Assembly (NCBI RefSeq): GCF_018417475.1
Contig: NZ_CP054856.1
Coordinates: 3,937,001-4,001,000 of the forward strand
From: Novosphingobium decolorationis
Lineage (GTDB): Bacteria; Pseudomonadota; Alphaproteobacteria; Sphingomonadales; Sphingomonadaceae
Length of the DNA stretch: 64,000 nucleotides
Direction: 5' to 3'
In this document: positions 35,437 to 43,762 of the stretch, in pieces
Layout of the letters: each line of letters opens with the position of its first letter
Numbering within the stretch: position 1 is the stretch's first letter
Notes under the pieces: generated by a model
Told to the model about the DNA's origin: nothing
Database searches by the model: none
Seen by the model: only the letters and a program-made list of their open reading frames with translations
Translations under genes and position numbers: made by a program

Positions 35437-36624
35437 TCAGCTGCCGATCGCGTCGAGAATAGATCGTGCAATTGCAACAAGTTCGCCTTCGCGATTGACC
35501 TCGCATTTCAGGAAAATGGTGCGCAGCTGGCTGTTTACCGTTTGCGGGCTGACTTGCCGCAGCGCAGCAATATCCTTGCGCGACAAGCCCTGGGCAAGAA
35601 GCGCGGCGACTTCGCCTTCGGTGTCGGTCAGACCCATCGCCTGACCCAGCTGTCTGCCCATGCGCGCAACCTTTTTTGCGTTTTCAGCGTGGTCGGAGCC
35701 CATTCGGGAGGGAAGAAGCGGTCTCAGGCTGACGATGACGCGGGCGCTGAGGCCCAGGTGCCAGTCGCCATGGGGCAGGGGACGCGCGTCGACCAGCATG
35801 AGTCCCTTGCCTGTGCGGATCCACAGGTCGGCCGGGCCCGGGTCCTCGCCCGCCAGGGCCTGGCCGATCCGTCGGCCCAGCTGGCGATCGAATTCGGGGC
35901 GCTGGGCGTGAAGGGTGCCGCCCGAGATCTGCAGCGTCTCGGGGCCGAGCAGGCGCTGCGCGGCGGGGCTGACGAAGGTCGTCTTGCCGAGGCCATCGAG
36001 CAGGATCGCGGCGGTGTCCATCGCCTCGAGCGAGCCGTGGAGGAGCTTGGCTCCGGCGTGCTCGATCGATTCCTGCGTGCGGATGGCCGAGAGGATCGTC
36101 GGCGCGACCTGGGCCAGGATACCCCGTTCGTGTTCGCTGGTGCGCCCTTCGCGTTCGCTGCGCATGATCGCGACGCCGAAGAACAGCCCGGGCTTTTGCG
36201 AAAGGACCATCTGCGCGCCCAGTTCGAAATCGTAGCGGCGTGCCATCTCGAGATAGCGCTCGTCGGTATGAACCGCGCGCACGGCGTCGTAGTGGGGTTC
36301 CCAGGTCAGCTCCATCGGCTTGCCCATCGCGGCGATGCGGTAGTTCGCATCGGGGCGGTAGGTGTCGATTTCCCGGATGATGGACTCGAAATCGTCGGGC
36401 GTGGTGTTGACCCAGTTGAAGGCCATATGCCTCTGGCCAAGCGCCAGGATCTGGGTGCGGGGTGAGCCGGTGGCTTCGGCGAGGCTGTGCAGCGCAAAGC
36501 GCCAGCCCTCCGGGTGGAAGGGAGCCTGCTCGATCGCGCTGCGCAAGCGCGCGAGCGATTCGCTGTCTATGCTCTTTGCCTGCCCCACACCGGCAAATGT
36601 GTCCGGATCAGGGATTGTGCGCAA
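35437..36624 (-). CDS. LuxR-type HTH transcriptional regulator
   Basis: The 395-residue protein has a long N-terminal region without a clear receiver domain. It resembles PAS/GAF-like sensing regions in its middle (AAILLDGLGKTTFVSPAAQR). A C-terminal LuxR winged helix (about 330-392) follows, with LTDTEGEVAALLAQGLSRKD and SPQTVNSQLRTIFLKCEV. The start is a TTG at 36624 with no good Shine-Dalgarno, so it may begin later. It lies 130 bp upstream of the CoA-transferase gene. Regulation of that gene is plausible but unproven. Confidence 0.82.
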   Translation of the reverse strand: MRTIPDPDTFAGVGQAKSIDSESLARLRSAIEQAPFHPEGWRFALHSLAEATGSPRTQILALGQRHMAFNWVNTTPDDFESIIREIDTYRPDANYRIAAMGKPMELTWEPHYDAVRAVHTDERYLEMARRYDFELGAQMVLSQKPGLFFGVAIMRSEREGRTSEHERGILAQVAPTILSAIRTQESIEHAGAKLLHGSLEAMDTAAILLDGLGKTTFVSPAAQRLLGPETLQISGGTLHAQRPEFDRQLGRRIGQALAGEDPGPADLWIRTGKGLMLVDARPLPHGDWHLGLSARVIVSLRPLLPSRMGSDHAENAKKVARMGRQLGQAMGLTDTEGEVAALLAQGLSRKDIAALRQVSPQTVNSQLRTIFLKCEVNREGELVAIARSILDAIGS

Positions 36625-36674
36625 GGGAAACTATGGTCCGTGCCCGCGTTCATACCATGATCGTGGCATGCCAA

Positions 36675-36691
36675 GTCTGCATTTTGCAGAC
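36675..36691 (+). other. Short hairpin in the luxR-SDR intergenic region
   Basis: A perfect 7-bp dyad GTCTGCA-TTT-TGCAGAC lies 51 bp upstream of the luxR-type start and 47 bp before a strong rightward terminator. It could be an operator for the LuxR-type gene or the 5' hairpin of a small RNA. Confidence 0.4.
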
Positions 36692-36737
36692 ATTGTATCC
36701 ATGCGACCCGAGGGCTGGTTTCGGCCAATCCTTGCAC

Positions 36738-36774
36738 TACCCGGAGGCTCCTGGTGAGCCTCCGGGTATTTTTT
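36738..36774 (+). terminator. Orphan rightward rho-independent terminator
   Basis: A 13-bp perfect stem TACCCGGAGGCTC / GAGCCTCCGGGTA with loop CTGGT is followed by six T (36769-36774). The T run follows only on the plus strand, yet both flanking genes are on the minus strand. No rightward gene ends here. It either terminates a small RNA made from the 160-bp spacer or antisense transcripts coming from within the luxR-type gene. Confidence 0.85.
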
Positions 36775-36785
36775 CAGGCGCTGGC

Positions 36786-37535
36786 CTATTCCTTGAAGGC
36801 GAGGAAACCGTCGTCGACAGGCACCGTGGAGCCGTTGATGGCCTGGGCCGCGTCGGTGAAGAGATAGGCCGCGACGCTGGCGACCTTCTCGGGCGCGATC
36901 AGCTCCTTGTGCATGTGCTGCGCGGCAAGCTGCTCTTTCACGCCCGCATCCGTGCCCAGGATCGGGGTATCTATGTAGCCGGGCGCGATGCCGACCACGC
37001 GGATGCCGTGTTCGGCCAACTCCAGCGCGCCCGAGCGGGTCATGGCGATAACCGCCGCCTTGGCCGCGTTGTAGTTGAAGTTCCCGCGCGAGGCGACCGA
37101 GCCGTAGATCGAGGCGGTGTTGACGAAGGTACCCTTGGAGCCCAGTTCCACCATCTTCTTCGCACCGTAGTACATGCCGTAATAGACGCTGTGCTGGTCG
37201 ACCTCGATGACCTTGAGGTAGGAGGCCGGATCCATCTCCAGGAACGGCTTGACCAGTCCGATCCCGGCGTTGTTGAACAGGCCGTTCAAGGTGCCGAGTT
37301 TCTCGACGGCGAAGTCGACGAGCGCCTCGACCTCCTGTGCGACCGAGACATCGACCTTGAAGCTGTGCGCGGCCACGCCCAGCGCCTTCACCTCCTCGGC
37401 GACCTGGGCCGCGCCTTCGGCGTTGAAGTCGGCCACCACGATATCGGCACCCATACGCGCAAGGGCAAGGCAGGTTTCGCGGCCGATGCCGCTGGCCCCG
37501 CCGGTTACGATGATGGCCTGGTCCTTCAGTTCCAC
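36786..37535 (-). CDS. Short-chain dehydrogenase/reductase (SDR family)
   Basis: The 249-residue NAD(P)-dependent oxidoreductase has the classical SDR motifs: TGGASGIG (11-18) for the cofactor, NNAG (88-91), and the catalytic set Ser142, Tyr155 and Lys159 (YNAAK). Asp at the end of the second strand (VVADF) suggests NAD rather than NADP. The substrate is unknown. It lies between uvrB and the luxR-type gene, all leftward, with its own spacers. Confidence 0.92.
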   Translation of the reverse strand: MELKDQAIIVTGGASGIGRETCLALARMGADIVVADFNAEGAAQVAEEVKALGVAAHSFKVDVSVAQEVEALVDFAVEKLGTLNGLFNNAGIGLVKPFLEMDPASYLKVIEVDQHSVYYGMYYGAKKMVELGSKGTFVNTASIYGSVASRGNFNYNAAKAAVIAMTRSGALELAEHGIRVVGIAPGYIDTPILGTDAGVKEQLAAQHMHKELIAPEKVASVAAYLFTDAAQAINGSTVPVDDGFLAFKE

Positions 37536-37661
37536 GTCGGGTCTCCTTCGTCTTTACATGTTCGCGCGCGGTGGCGGCGTTGCCGCGCGCCTTGCGCTGC
37601 GCAGGTTAAACGATCAGGCTATGCCCTTGTTTCACGTATATATTTTGAAAATCAGGCGGGC

Positions 37662-39851
37662 CTATTTGCCCCACTTCCTGGTCTGCTTGCCGTAGCGCAT
37701 CTTGCGCGTGCCCGGCTTGCCCTCGTTCGAGCGGCCGACCAGCGGGGCCTTGTGCTCGCCTTCGGGGAGCCCCAGTTCGCTCGCTTCCAGTTTGCGGATC
37801 TCGTCGCGCAGGCGTCCCGCTTCCTCGAACTCGAGGTCGGCGGCGGCGGCGCGCATCTTCTTCTCGAGGTCCTCGATATAGGCGCGCAGGTTGTGCCCGA
37901 CGAGGTTGTTGGCCCCATCCTCGGTCTCGATCTCGACGGTAACCCCGTCCCGGCTCGCCGTGTCCGCGACGATGTCGGCGATGCGCCGTTTGATCGTCTG
38001 GGGGGTGATGCCGTGTTCCTCGTTGTAGGCCTGCTGCTTCTCCCGGCGCCGGTCGGTCTCGGCGATGGCGCGCTCCATCGAACCGGTCATGCGGTCGGCG
38101 TAGAGGATGACGCGGCCTTCGGAATTGCGCGCGGCGCGCCCGATGGTCTGGATGAGTGAGGTTTCCGAGCGCAGGAAGCCTTCCTTGTCGGCATCGAGAA
38201 TCGTGACGAGCCCGCACTCGGGAATGTCGAGGCCCTCGCGCAGGAGGTTGATGCCCACCAGCACGTCGTAGACGCCCATGCGCAAGTCGCGGATCAGCTC
38301 GATGCGCTCCAGTGTCTCGACATCGGAGTGCATGTAGCGAACGCGCACGCCCGCCTCGTGCATGAATTCGGTCAGGTCCTCGGCCATGCGCTTGGTGAGC
38401 GTGGTGACGAGCGTGCGGAAACCCTTTTCGGCCACCGCCTTGCACTCGGCAATGCAGTCCTGGACCTGGTCCTCGGTCGGACGGATCTCCACCGGCGGGT
38501 CGATCAGGCCGGTCGGGCGGATGACCTGCTCGGCAAAGACGCCGCCGGTCTGCTCCATTTCCCAGCCGCCCGGCGTGGCCGAGACGGCGAAGGTCTGCGG
38601 GCGCATCGCGTCCCACTCGTTGAAGCGCAGCGGGCGGTTGTCGATGCACGAGGGCAGACGGAAGCCGTATTCGGCAAGCGTGATCTTGCGGCGGTGGTCA
38701 CCGCGCGCCATCGCGCCGATCTGCGGCACGGTCTGGTGGCTCTCGTCAACGAAGAGGAGCGCGTTGTCGGGAAGGTACTCGAAGAGCGTTGGCGGGGGCT
38801 CGCCGGGCAGGCGGCCGGTGAGGAAGCGCGAATAGTTCTCGATGCCGTTGCACGAGCCGGTTGCCGCGATCATCTCGAGATCGAAGTTGGTGCGCTGTTC
38901 GAGGCGCTGGGCTTCGAGCAGCTTGCCCTCCGCGTGGAGTTCCTTGAGCCGCTCCTCCAGCTCGAAACGGATCGCCTCGCTGGCCTGTTTCATCGTCGGG
39001 CCAGGGGTTACGTAGTGCGAGTTGGCGAAGACGCGGACCTTGTCGAGCGTCGGTCCCTTCTTGCCGGTAAGCGGGTCGAACTCGCAGATTTCCTCGATCT
39101 CGTCGCCGAAGAACGAGACCCGCCAGGCGGTGTCCTCGTAGTGCGAGGGGAAGATTTCGAGGTTGTCGCCGCGCACCCGGAACGAGCCGCGCGCAAAGGC
39201 GACGTCGTTGCGCTTGTACTGGAGCGAGACGAGCTTTCGGATCAGTTCGCGCTGGTCGACCTCGGTGCCCGAGACGACATCGAAGGTCATCGCCGAATAG
39301 GTCTCGACCGAGCCGATACCGTAAAGGCACGAGACCGAGGCGACGATGATTACGTCGTCACGCTCGAGCAGGGACCGCGTGGCCGAGTGGCGCATCCGGT
39401 CGATTGCCTCGTTCACCGAGCTTTCCTTCTCGATGTAGGTGTCCGAGCGCGGCACGTAGGCTTCGGGCTGGTAATAGTCGTAGTAGGAGACGAAGTATTC
39501 GACCGCGTTTTCGGGGAAGAAGTCCTTCATCTCGGCGTAGAGCTGGGCGGCGAGAATCTTGTTGGGGGCAAGAATCAGCGCCGGGCGCTGCAGCTCCTCG
39601 ATGACCTTGGCCATGGTGAAGGTCTTGCCGGACCCGGTGACACCCAGGAGAACCTGCGTCTTGTCCTCGGCCTTCGCGCCTTCCACCAGTTCGGCGATCG
39701 CGGTGGGCTGGTCACCGGCCGGTTCGTACTCGGACACGATCCGGAAGGTCTTGCCGGGGAGGGATTTTTCGGGGCGCTGGGGCTTGTGCGGGGTGAACGA
39801 GCCCGAGGTATCCGGCTCGTCCAGTCCGCGACGGATGATGAGTTCGGTCAT
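37662..39851 (-). CDS. uvrB: Excinuclease ABC subunit UvrB
   Basis: UvrB is the damage-verifying helicase of nucleotide excision repair. From ATG 39851 it has 729 residues. It carries Walker A ([11 protein letters not shown], 70-80), the beta-hairpin region ([20 protein letters not shown]), DEAD-type FVDESHQT and helicase motif VI (QTIGRAARN). The C-terminal UVR domain near 660 binds UvrC. A Lys/Arg-rich tail ([18 protein letters not shown]) follows. The upstream spacer holds a nested dyad but no clear alphaproteobacterial LexA box. Confidence 0.97.
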   Translation of the reverse strand: MTELIIRRGLDEPDTSGSFTPHKPQRPEKSLPGKTFRIVSEYEPAGDQPTAIAELVEGAKAEDKTQVLLGVTGSGKTFTMAKVIEELQRPALILAPNKILAAQLYAEMKDFFPENAVEYFVSYYDYYQPEAYVPRSDTYIEKESSVNEAIDRMRHSATRSLLERDDVIIVASVSCLYGIGSVETYSAMTFDVVSGTEVDQRELIRKLVSLQYKRNDVAFARGSFRVRGDNLEIFPSHYEDTAWRVSFFGDEIEEICEFDPLTGKKGPTLDKVRVFANSHYVTPGPTMKQASEAIRFELEERLKELHAEGKLLEAQRLEQRTNFDLEMIAATGSCNGIENYSRFLTGRLPGEPPPTLFEYLPDNALLFVDESHQTVPQIGAMARGDHRRKITLAEYGFRLPSCIDNRPLRFNEWDAMRPQTFAVSATPGGWEMEQTGGVFAEQVIRPTGLIDPPVEIRPTEDQVQDCIAECKAVAEKGFRTLVTTLTKRMAEDLTEFMHEAGVRVRYMHSDVETLERIELIRDLRMGVYDVLVGINLLREGLDIPECGLVTILDADKEGFLRSETSLIQTIGRAARNSEGRVILYADRMTGSMERAIAETDRRREKQQAYNEEHGITPQTIKRRIADIVADTASRDGVTVEIETEDGANNLVGHNLRAYIEDLEKKMRAAAADLEFEEAGRLRDEIRKLEASELGLPEGEHKAPLVGRSNEGKPGTRKMRYGKQTRKWGK

Positions 39852-39881
39852 GGCGGAACATATGGAGACGGTGGGGCGTGC

Positions 39882-39917
39882 GTTCAATCTCTTGCTGACA
39901 AGAGTGTGTCATTGAAC
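39882..39917. promoter_or_regulatory. Nested dyad in the uvrB / lipoprotein divergent promoter region
   Basis: Outer arms GTTCAAT (39882-39888) and ATTGAAC (39911-39917) enclose inner arms CTCTTG (39889-39894) and CAAGAG (39899-39904). It lies 31 bp upstream of uvrB and 103 bp upstream of the divergent lipoprotein gene. The outer arms contain GTTC and GAAC, the half-site of alphaproteobacterial LexA, but in inverted rather than direct GTTC-N7-GTTC order. A regulatory role is likely; the protein is not identified. Confidence 0.45.
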
Positions 39918-40019
39918 TGTAATGGTTGGAGAGAGGTGCGCCGCGGTGCTAGCCGCGCATTCCCGTATGATGCGGGATCGGCGCGGGGCGCGGGCGTTTC
40001 GAGCGAGGAGGACAGGACG

Positions 40020-40601
40020 ATGGCACAAGGCAGAGTTCCTTTCTACGCAGGTCTGGCGCTGGCAACGCTGGCGCTGGCGGGCTGCAGTTCGGGCGGTGAT
40101 GGTGGCGCAGGCTCGGCGGACGCGGCCGGGCGCGGCGAGCCGCCCTCGCTGGCCGAGATGAAGGAGGCCGCAAAGGGTCTCGTGAAGCCCGAGCCCGGCC
40201 TCTACGCGCGCACGATCACGATCGAGAACTTCGAGGCGCCGGGCCTGCCGGCCGAGATCGCCGGGCAGGTGAAGGGCATGATGGCGAGGGATCGCACCGA
40301 GAATTTCTGCCTGACCAGGGCCGAGGCGGAAGAAGGCTTTCGCGACATGTTCGAGAATGTCGGGGAGACCTCCAACTGCTCCTATGACCGTTTCGCCGTG
40401 ACGGACGGAGCGCTCGATGCCCAGATGACTTGTGCACATCCGAGCCAGGGAACCGCGGTCATGACGTTGCAGGGAACGGCGAGTGCCACCACCTCGGATG
40501 TCACGATGGACATGAAGGTGACGGGCGGACAGGCGCCGATGTCCGAGATGAACATGAAGATGCGCATGGTTTCCAAGCGCACCGGGGACTGCGAGGGCTG
40601 A
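40020..40601 (+). CDS. DUF3617-family lipoprotein
   Basis: The 193-residue protein has a lipoprotein signal with lipobox LALAGC (Cys22), a Gly/Ala-rich linker, then a DUF3617-like domain. That domain has paired cysteines (NFCLTRAEAEEGFRDMF, NCSYDRF, QMTCAHP) and a Met-rich C-terminal part (DMKVTGGQAPMSEMNMKMRM). Such proteins are common in sphingomonads and have no known function. AGGAGGA lies upstream of ATG 40020; the frame open before it overlaps uvrB and is not coding. The Met-rich end could bind a metal, which is speculation. Confidence 0.8.
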   Translation: MAQGRVPFYAGLALATLALAGCSSGGDGGAGSADAAGRGEPPSLAEMKEAAKGLVKPEPGLYARTITIENFEAPGLPAEIAGQVKGMMARDRTENFCLTRAEAEEGFRDMFENVGETSNCSYDRFAVTDGALDAQMTCAHPSQGTAVMTLQGTASATTSDVTMDMKVTGGQAPMSEMNMKMRMVSKRTGDCEG

Positions 40602-40646
40602 GCCGACACGGTGCGATGGAACAAGGCAGGAAAGGATAAAGGGAAC

Positions 40647-41420
40647 GTGAAGCAGCCGACGTGGGACACATGGGGGGACATGCGCGGGGAAGTGCTGCGC
40701 CGAGCGGCGCTGGCACGCCAGCCGCATCCGCCCGGTGTGCGCAAGCCCGCGCTTGGCCTCTTCGCGCGGGAGTTCGCGTCCTTGTGGGGACGCGGGCGCG
40801 GGGCCGCCGCCCGCGTCGCTCCGGCGCGCCATCCCCAGCCGGTGATGCTGCTTCCCGGTTTCGGCGCGCACCCCAGGCGCATGCAGCCGATGGCCGACGC
40901 GCTGGCCAAGGCGGGGCACGAGGTCCACGAATGGGGCCTTGGCGTCAATTTCGGGCCGACGCCGGAGAACTTCGCCTTCCTGATGAAGCGGGTGGGGGCG
41001 CTGGCGCGGACCCATCGTCGTCCGGTCGTGCTGGTTGGCTGGAGCCTGGGTGGCCTTTTTGCGCGCGAGATCGCACGGCGCCAGCCCGAGGCGGTTGCCA
41101 AGGTCATCACTATGGGCACGCCCTTCTCGGGCAACCCGCGCGCCAACAACGCCTGGCGCGCCTACCAGGTCATCACCGGCCATGCTGTCGATGCACCGCC
41201 GATCGAATGCGTGCTGGGTGAGAAGCCGCCGGTGCCCACCATCGCCCTGTGGAGCCCGCGCGACGGGGTGATCCATCCTCGCTCGGCCAAGGGCTGGCCG
41301 CTCGAGCGCGACCGCGCGGTGGCGATCCGCTGTTCGCACCTGGGCTTTGCCAGCGACGCGCGCGTGATCGGGGAGGTCCTGCGTCAGGTCGACCACGACG
41401 AGGCCGTCAGCGCCGCCTAG
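40647..41420 (+). CDS. Alpha/beta-hydrolase family protein
   Basis: The product is 257 residues from GTG 40647; a GTG at 40611 is possible. After a basic N-terminal region of about 40 residues the fold begins at VMLLPGFGAHPRRMQPMADA. The nucleophile elbow GWSLGG follows, and the Asp and His are probably in SPRDGVIHP and CSHLGF. It resembles lipase-like hydrolases with unknown substrate. Its TAG stop overlaps, within CTAG, the stop of the convergent exporter gene. Confidence 0.78.
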   Translation: MKQPTWDTWGDMRGEVLRRAALARQPHPPGVRKPALGLFAREFASLWGRGRGAAARVAPARHPQPVMLLPGFGAHPRRMQPMADALAKAGHEVHEWGLGVNFGPTPENFAFLMKRVGALARTHRRPVVLVGWSLGGLFAREIARRQPEAVAKVITMGTPFSGNPRANNAWRAYQVITGHAVDAPPIECVLGEKPPVPTIALWSPRDGVIHPRSAKGWPLERDRAVAIRCSHLGFASDARVIGEVLRQVDHDEAVSAA

Positions 41421-42301
41421 GTCAGCGGTTCGTCGGCCAGACCCGCCACGGGGGGACGTGCGGTGAGCGTGCAGCCCGCTGCCGCCGCGATCAGCAGCGC
41501 GATGGCCAGTATCTGCCAGGGTGTCAGCGCCTCGCCCAGGAGAAGATAGCCCGAAAGCGCGGCCATGGCGGGCGTGGTGCTGGCGACAAGGCCGACGATA
41601 CGGGCAGGAAGCGCGGCCATGGCGTGCATCTCCAGCGCATAGGGCAGCGCGCTCGACAGCACCGCCACCACCAGGGCGAGGCCCCAGAGCGGCAGTGCGG
41701 GCAGGGTGCCCAATCCGCTGGCGAGCGCAGCGGGAAGCGTGACGAGGCAGGCCGCGACCATGCCCAGCGCGACGGCGGTGCCGCTCCCGGCCTGTGCCGC
41801 GCGTCGGCCCAGCAGGATGTAGAGCGCCCAGCAGGCGGCTGCGCCCAGCGCCGCGAGGAGGCCCACGGGATCGAGGGCATGGGCACGCCCCGGCCAGGGG
41901 ATGAGGACAAGGAGGCCAAGTGCAGCTAGGCCCGGCCAGGCCAGTTCCTTGCGGTCGCGCGCGCCTCCCAGCGCAATCGCCAGTGGCCCGCAGATCTCCA
42001 CCCCCACCGCAACGCCAAGCGGAAGGCGCGCGAAGGCCTCGTAGATGAGGAGATTCATGCCCCCCAGCGCAAGGCCGTAAAGCATGATCCACACAGGCAG
42101 GCGTCCAGAGAGCCGGGACAGGCGTGGCCGCACGAGGAGGAGCAGGATCACAGCGGCAAGGAGCGTGCGCATGGCTGCCAGTGTCTCAGCGCCGAGTTCG
42201 CCGATGAGGTCCTTGGCCAGCGCCGCGCCGACGTGGATGGAGACCTGCGCGGCCAGGATCGCACTGACCGCGCCCAGTGGCAGCGCTTCGCGGGGGCTCA
42301 T
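41417..42301 (-). CDS. EamA-family (RhtA-like) exporter
   Basis: The 294-residue protein has ten hydrophobic helices in two EamA repeats. It resembles RhtA (threonine/homoserine exporter), with LRTLLAA-type and LGVAVGVEICGPLAIAL stretches and PYALEMHAMAALPARIVGLV in the second repeat. ATG 42301 gives MSPREALPLGAVS as a natural N-terminus. It partly overlaps the neighbouring reading frame only if the longer start is used. The substrate is inferred from the family only. Confidence 0.85.
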   Translation of the reverse strand: MSPREALPLGAVSAILAAQVSIHVGAALAKDLIGELGAETLAAMRTLLAAVILLLLVRPRLSRLSGRLPVWIMLYGLALGGMNLLIYEAFARLPLGVAVGVEICGPLAIALGGARDRKELAWPGLAALGLLVLIPWPGRAHALDPVGLLAALGAAACWALYILLGRRAAQAGSGTAVALGMVAACLVTLPAALASGLGTLPALPLWGLALVVAVLSSALPYALEMHAMAALPARIVGLVASTTPAMAALSGYLLLGEALTPWQILAIALLIAAAAGCTLTARPPVAGLADEPLT

Positions 42302-42323
42302 CGGCGCGATCGGCAGCGGTGTG

Positions 42324-43007
42324 TCACAGTTCGCGCAGCCGCTCGAACTGGGCCTTGCCAAAGCCTCCCCCCCACATCAGCAAGGCGCCCTTCTGCGTGC
42401 GGAAGAACGTGCGCGGAGTGGACAGCTGGCGGTTGAGCCCGGTTTCGACCGGGAAGCCCGCATCGGCGTCATAGGCGCTCTGGACCAGACGGATATGCGC
42501 GTGGTGACGCGACAGGAGCGTGGTGGCGCTCCCCGTGTAGTCGAGGGGGCCTGTGTAGAACGGGTTGTAGGCCACGCTCGGCGCGTCGTTCAGTTCGCGG
42601 CGCATGAACTTGAGGAAGGTCGCCTGGCTCGGGTCGTTGAGGACCTTCAGGACCGCGCCGGTCTCCCCTTCGCCCAGGATGAAAGGGATGTAGTGGACGC
42701 GAAAGCCCGGCACCGTGAGTTCCGGAAATTCGCGGAAGTACTTCTGGCAGTAGGGGCAGAGCGAGGAAATCCAGATCCACACGTCCTTGCCCGCGCCGAA
42801 GCTGGCCTGGCGCGAGGCGCGCAGGAGTTCGAGCGCGACGTCGGCCCGCTCGCCAACCAGCCCTTCGAAGCCGGTGTCGATGATCCGCGCACGCGCGGGC
42901 TCGGCCAAAGTGGATAGGGCCAACGTGGATAAGGCCAGTGTGGAGAGCGCCGGGGGCGCAAGAGCGGCCTGTGCCAGCACCTGGCGCCGGTTCCAGACGT
43001 TGCCCAT
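42324..43007 (-). CDS. Exported thioredoxin-fold protein (DsbC/DsbG-like) with a repeated signal peptide
   Basis: The 227-residue protein has an N-terminal twin-arginine-like segment (NRRQVLAQAALAPPALSTLA). The hydrophobic core is made of three ALSTL repeats. The mature part has a thioredoxin-fold active site SSLCPYCQKYF and a long second half (FLKFMRRELNDAPSVAYNPF, STPRTFFRTQKGALL). The cis-Pro in STPRT supports a DsbC/G-type redox fold. It may be an isomerase partner of DsbD, encoded 25 kb away, or a specialised redox protein. Confidence 0.75.
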   Translation of the reverse strand: MGNVWNRRQVLAQAALAPPALSTLALSTLALSTLAEPARARIIDTGFEGLVGERADVALELLRASRQASFGAGKDVWIWISSLCPYCQKYFREFPELTVPGFRVHYIPFILGEGETGAVLKVLNDPSQATFLKFMRRELNDAPSVAYNPFYTGPLDYTGSATTLLSRHHAHIRLVQSAYDADAGFPVETGLNRQLSTPRTFFRTQKGALLMWGGGFGKAQFERLREL

Positions 43008-43195
43008 CGAAAAATATCCTCAGTCTGGCGGGAATGCCGTTCACGGCTTTCGCTGTGCCTGCTTGGCCGGGCGTGCGCAATCGCCAAGATGGAAGCTTAT
43101 CTGTTGGGGGCGACAGAGAAAGTGCCTGTTCAGGTGCCTGTGCCGGGTGCATCGGGCCATCCACGCAACGCTCTTCAGATGGCAGGCAGGCTGGC

Positions 43196-43762
43196 ATGTC
43201 CCTTCTCATCCTTCCCGGTTTCGGCGGCTCTGGCTCGGCGCATTGGCAATCGCGCTGGGAAGCACGGATGGACGGCGCGACACGGTTCGCGCCCGCTAGC
43301 TGGGACAGGCCCGATCTGGAAGACTGGCTTGCCGCGCTCGAACAGGGGCTGGAGCGGGCCGAGGGCCCGGTGGTGCTGGTGGCCCATTCGCTTGCCTGCC
43401 TGCTGACGGCGCATTGGGCCGCGCGCCACGGCGAGGCGGGGCACATAGCCGGCGCGCTCCTGGTCGCTCCGCCCGATCCGGAAGGGCCTGCGTTCCCCCG
43501 CGAAGCCTCGGCGGGCTTTCGCGAGGTGCCACGTGCCGCGTTTGGGTTCCCCGCACTCGTCCTGGCTTCCAGCAATGACCCTTACGCCTCGCCTGCTTTC
43601 GCGCAGGATTTTGCACGGGCGCGCGGGGCCGGTTTCCTCGACATGGGCCCCTGCGGTCATATCAACGCCGAGAGCGGGCTGGGCGATTGGGGCGAAGGGC
43701 AGCGCCTTCTGGCGGCCTTTGCTGCCGGATGCGGCCAGCCCGTGCCTGTGGCTGAACTTTAG
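43196..43762 (+). CDS. RBBP9/YdeN-family serine hydrolase
   Basis: The 188-residue alpha/beta hydrolase starts MSLLILPGFGGSGSAHWQSR. It has the shortened nucleophile elbow VAHSLAC (Ser), an Asp in ASSNDPYAS and a His in GPCGHINAESGLGDW, all typical of RBBP9/YdeN. CAGGCAGG lies upstream. The longer open frame overlaps the divergent gene and is rejected. The substrate is unknown. It converges with comM; the stops are adjacent. Confidence 0.88.
   Translation: MSLLILPGFGGSGSAHWQSRWEARMDGATRFAPASWDRPDLEDWLAALEQGLERAEGPVVLVAHSLACLLTAHWAARHGEAGHIAGALLVAPPDPEGPAFPREASAGFREVPRAAFGFPALVLASSNDPYASPAFAQDFARARGAGFLDMGPCGHINAESGLGDWGEGQRLLAAFAAGCGQPVPVAEL

Noticed and set aside
38328-40019. Very long rightward open frame opposite uvrB, joined to the lipoprotein frame
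   Set aside because: Arg/Gly/Asp-rich antisense translation; the real lipoprotein begins at ATG 40020 with its own signal peptide and Shine-Dalgarno.
43122-43141. Two GTGCCTGT direct repeats upstream of the RBBP9-like gene
   Set aside because: Only two copies in low-information GC-rich sequence, with no link to a known regulator.
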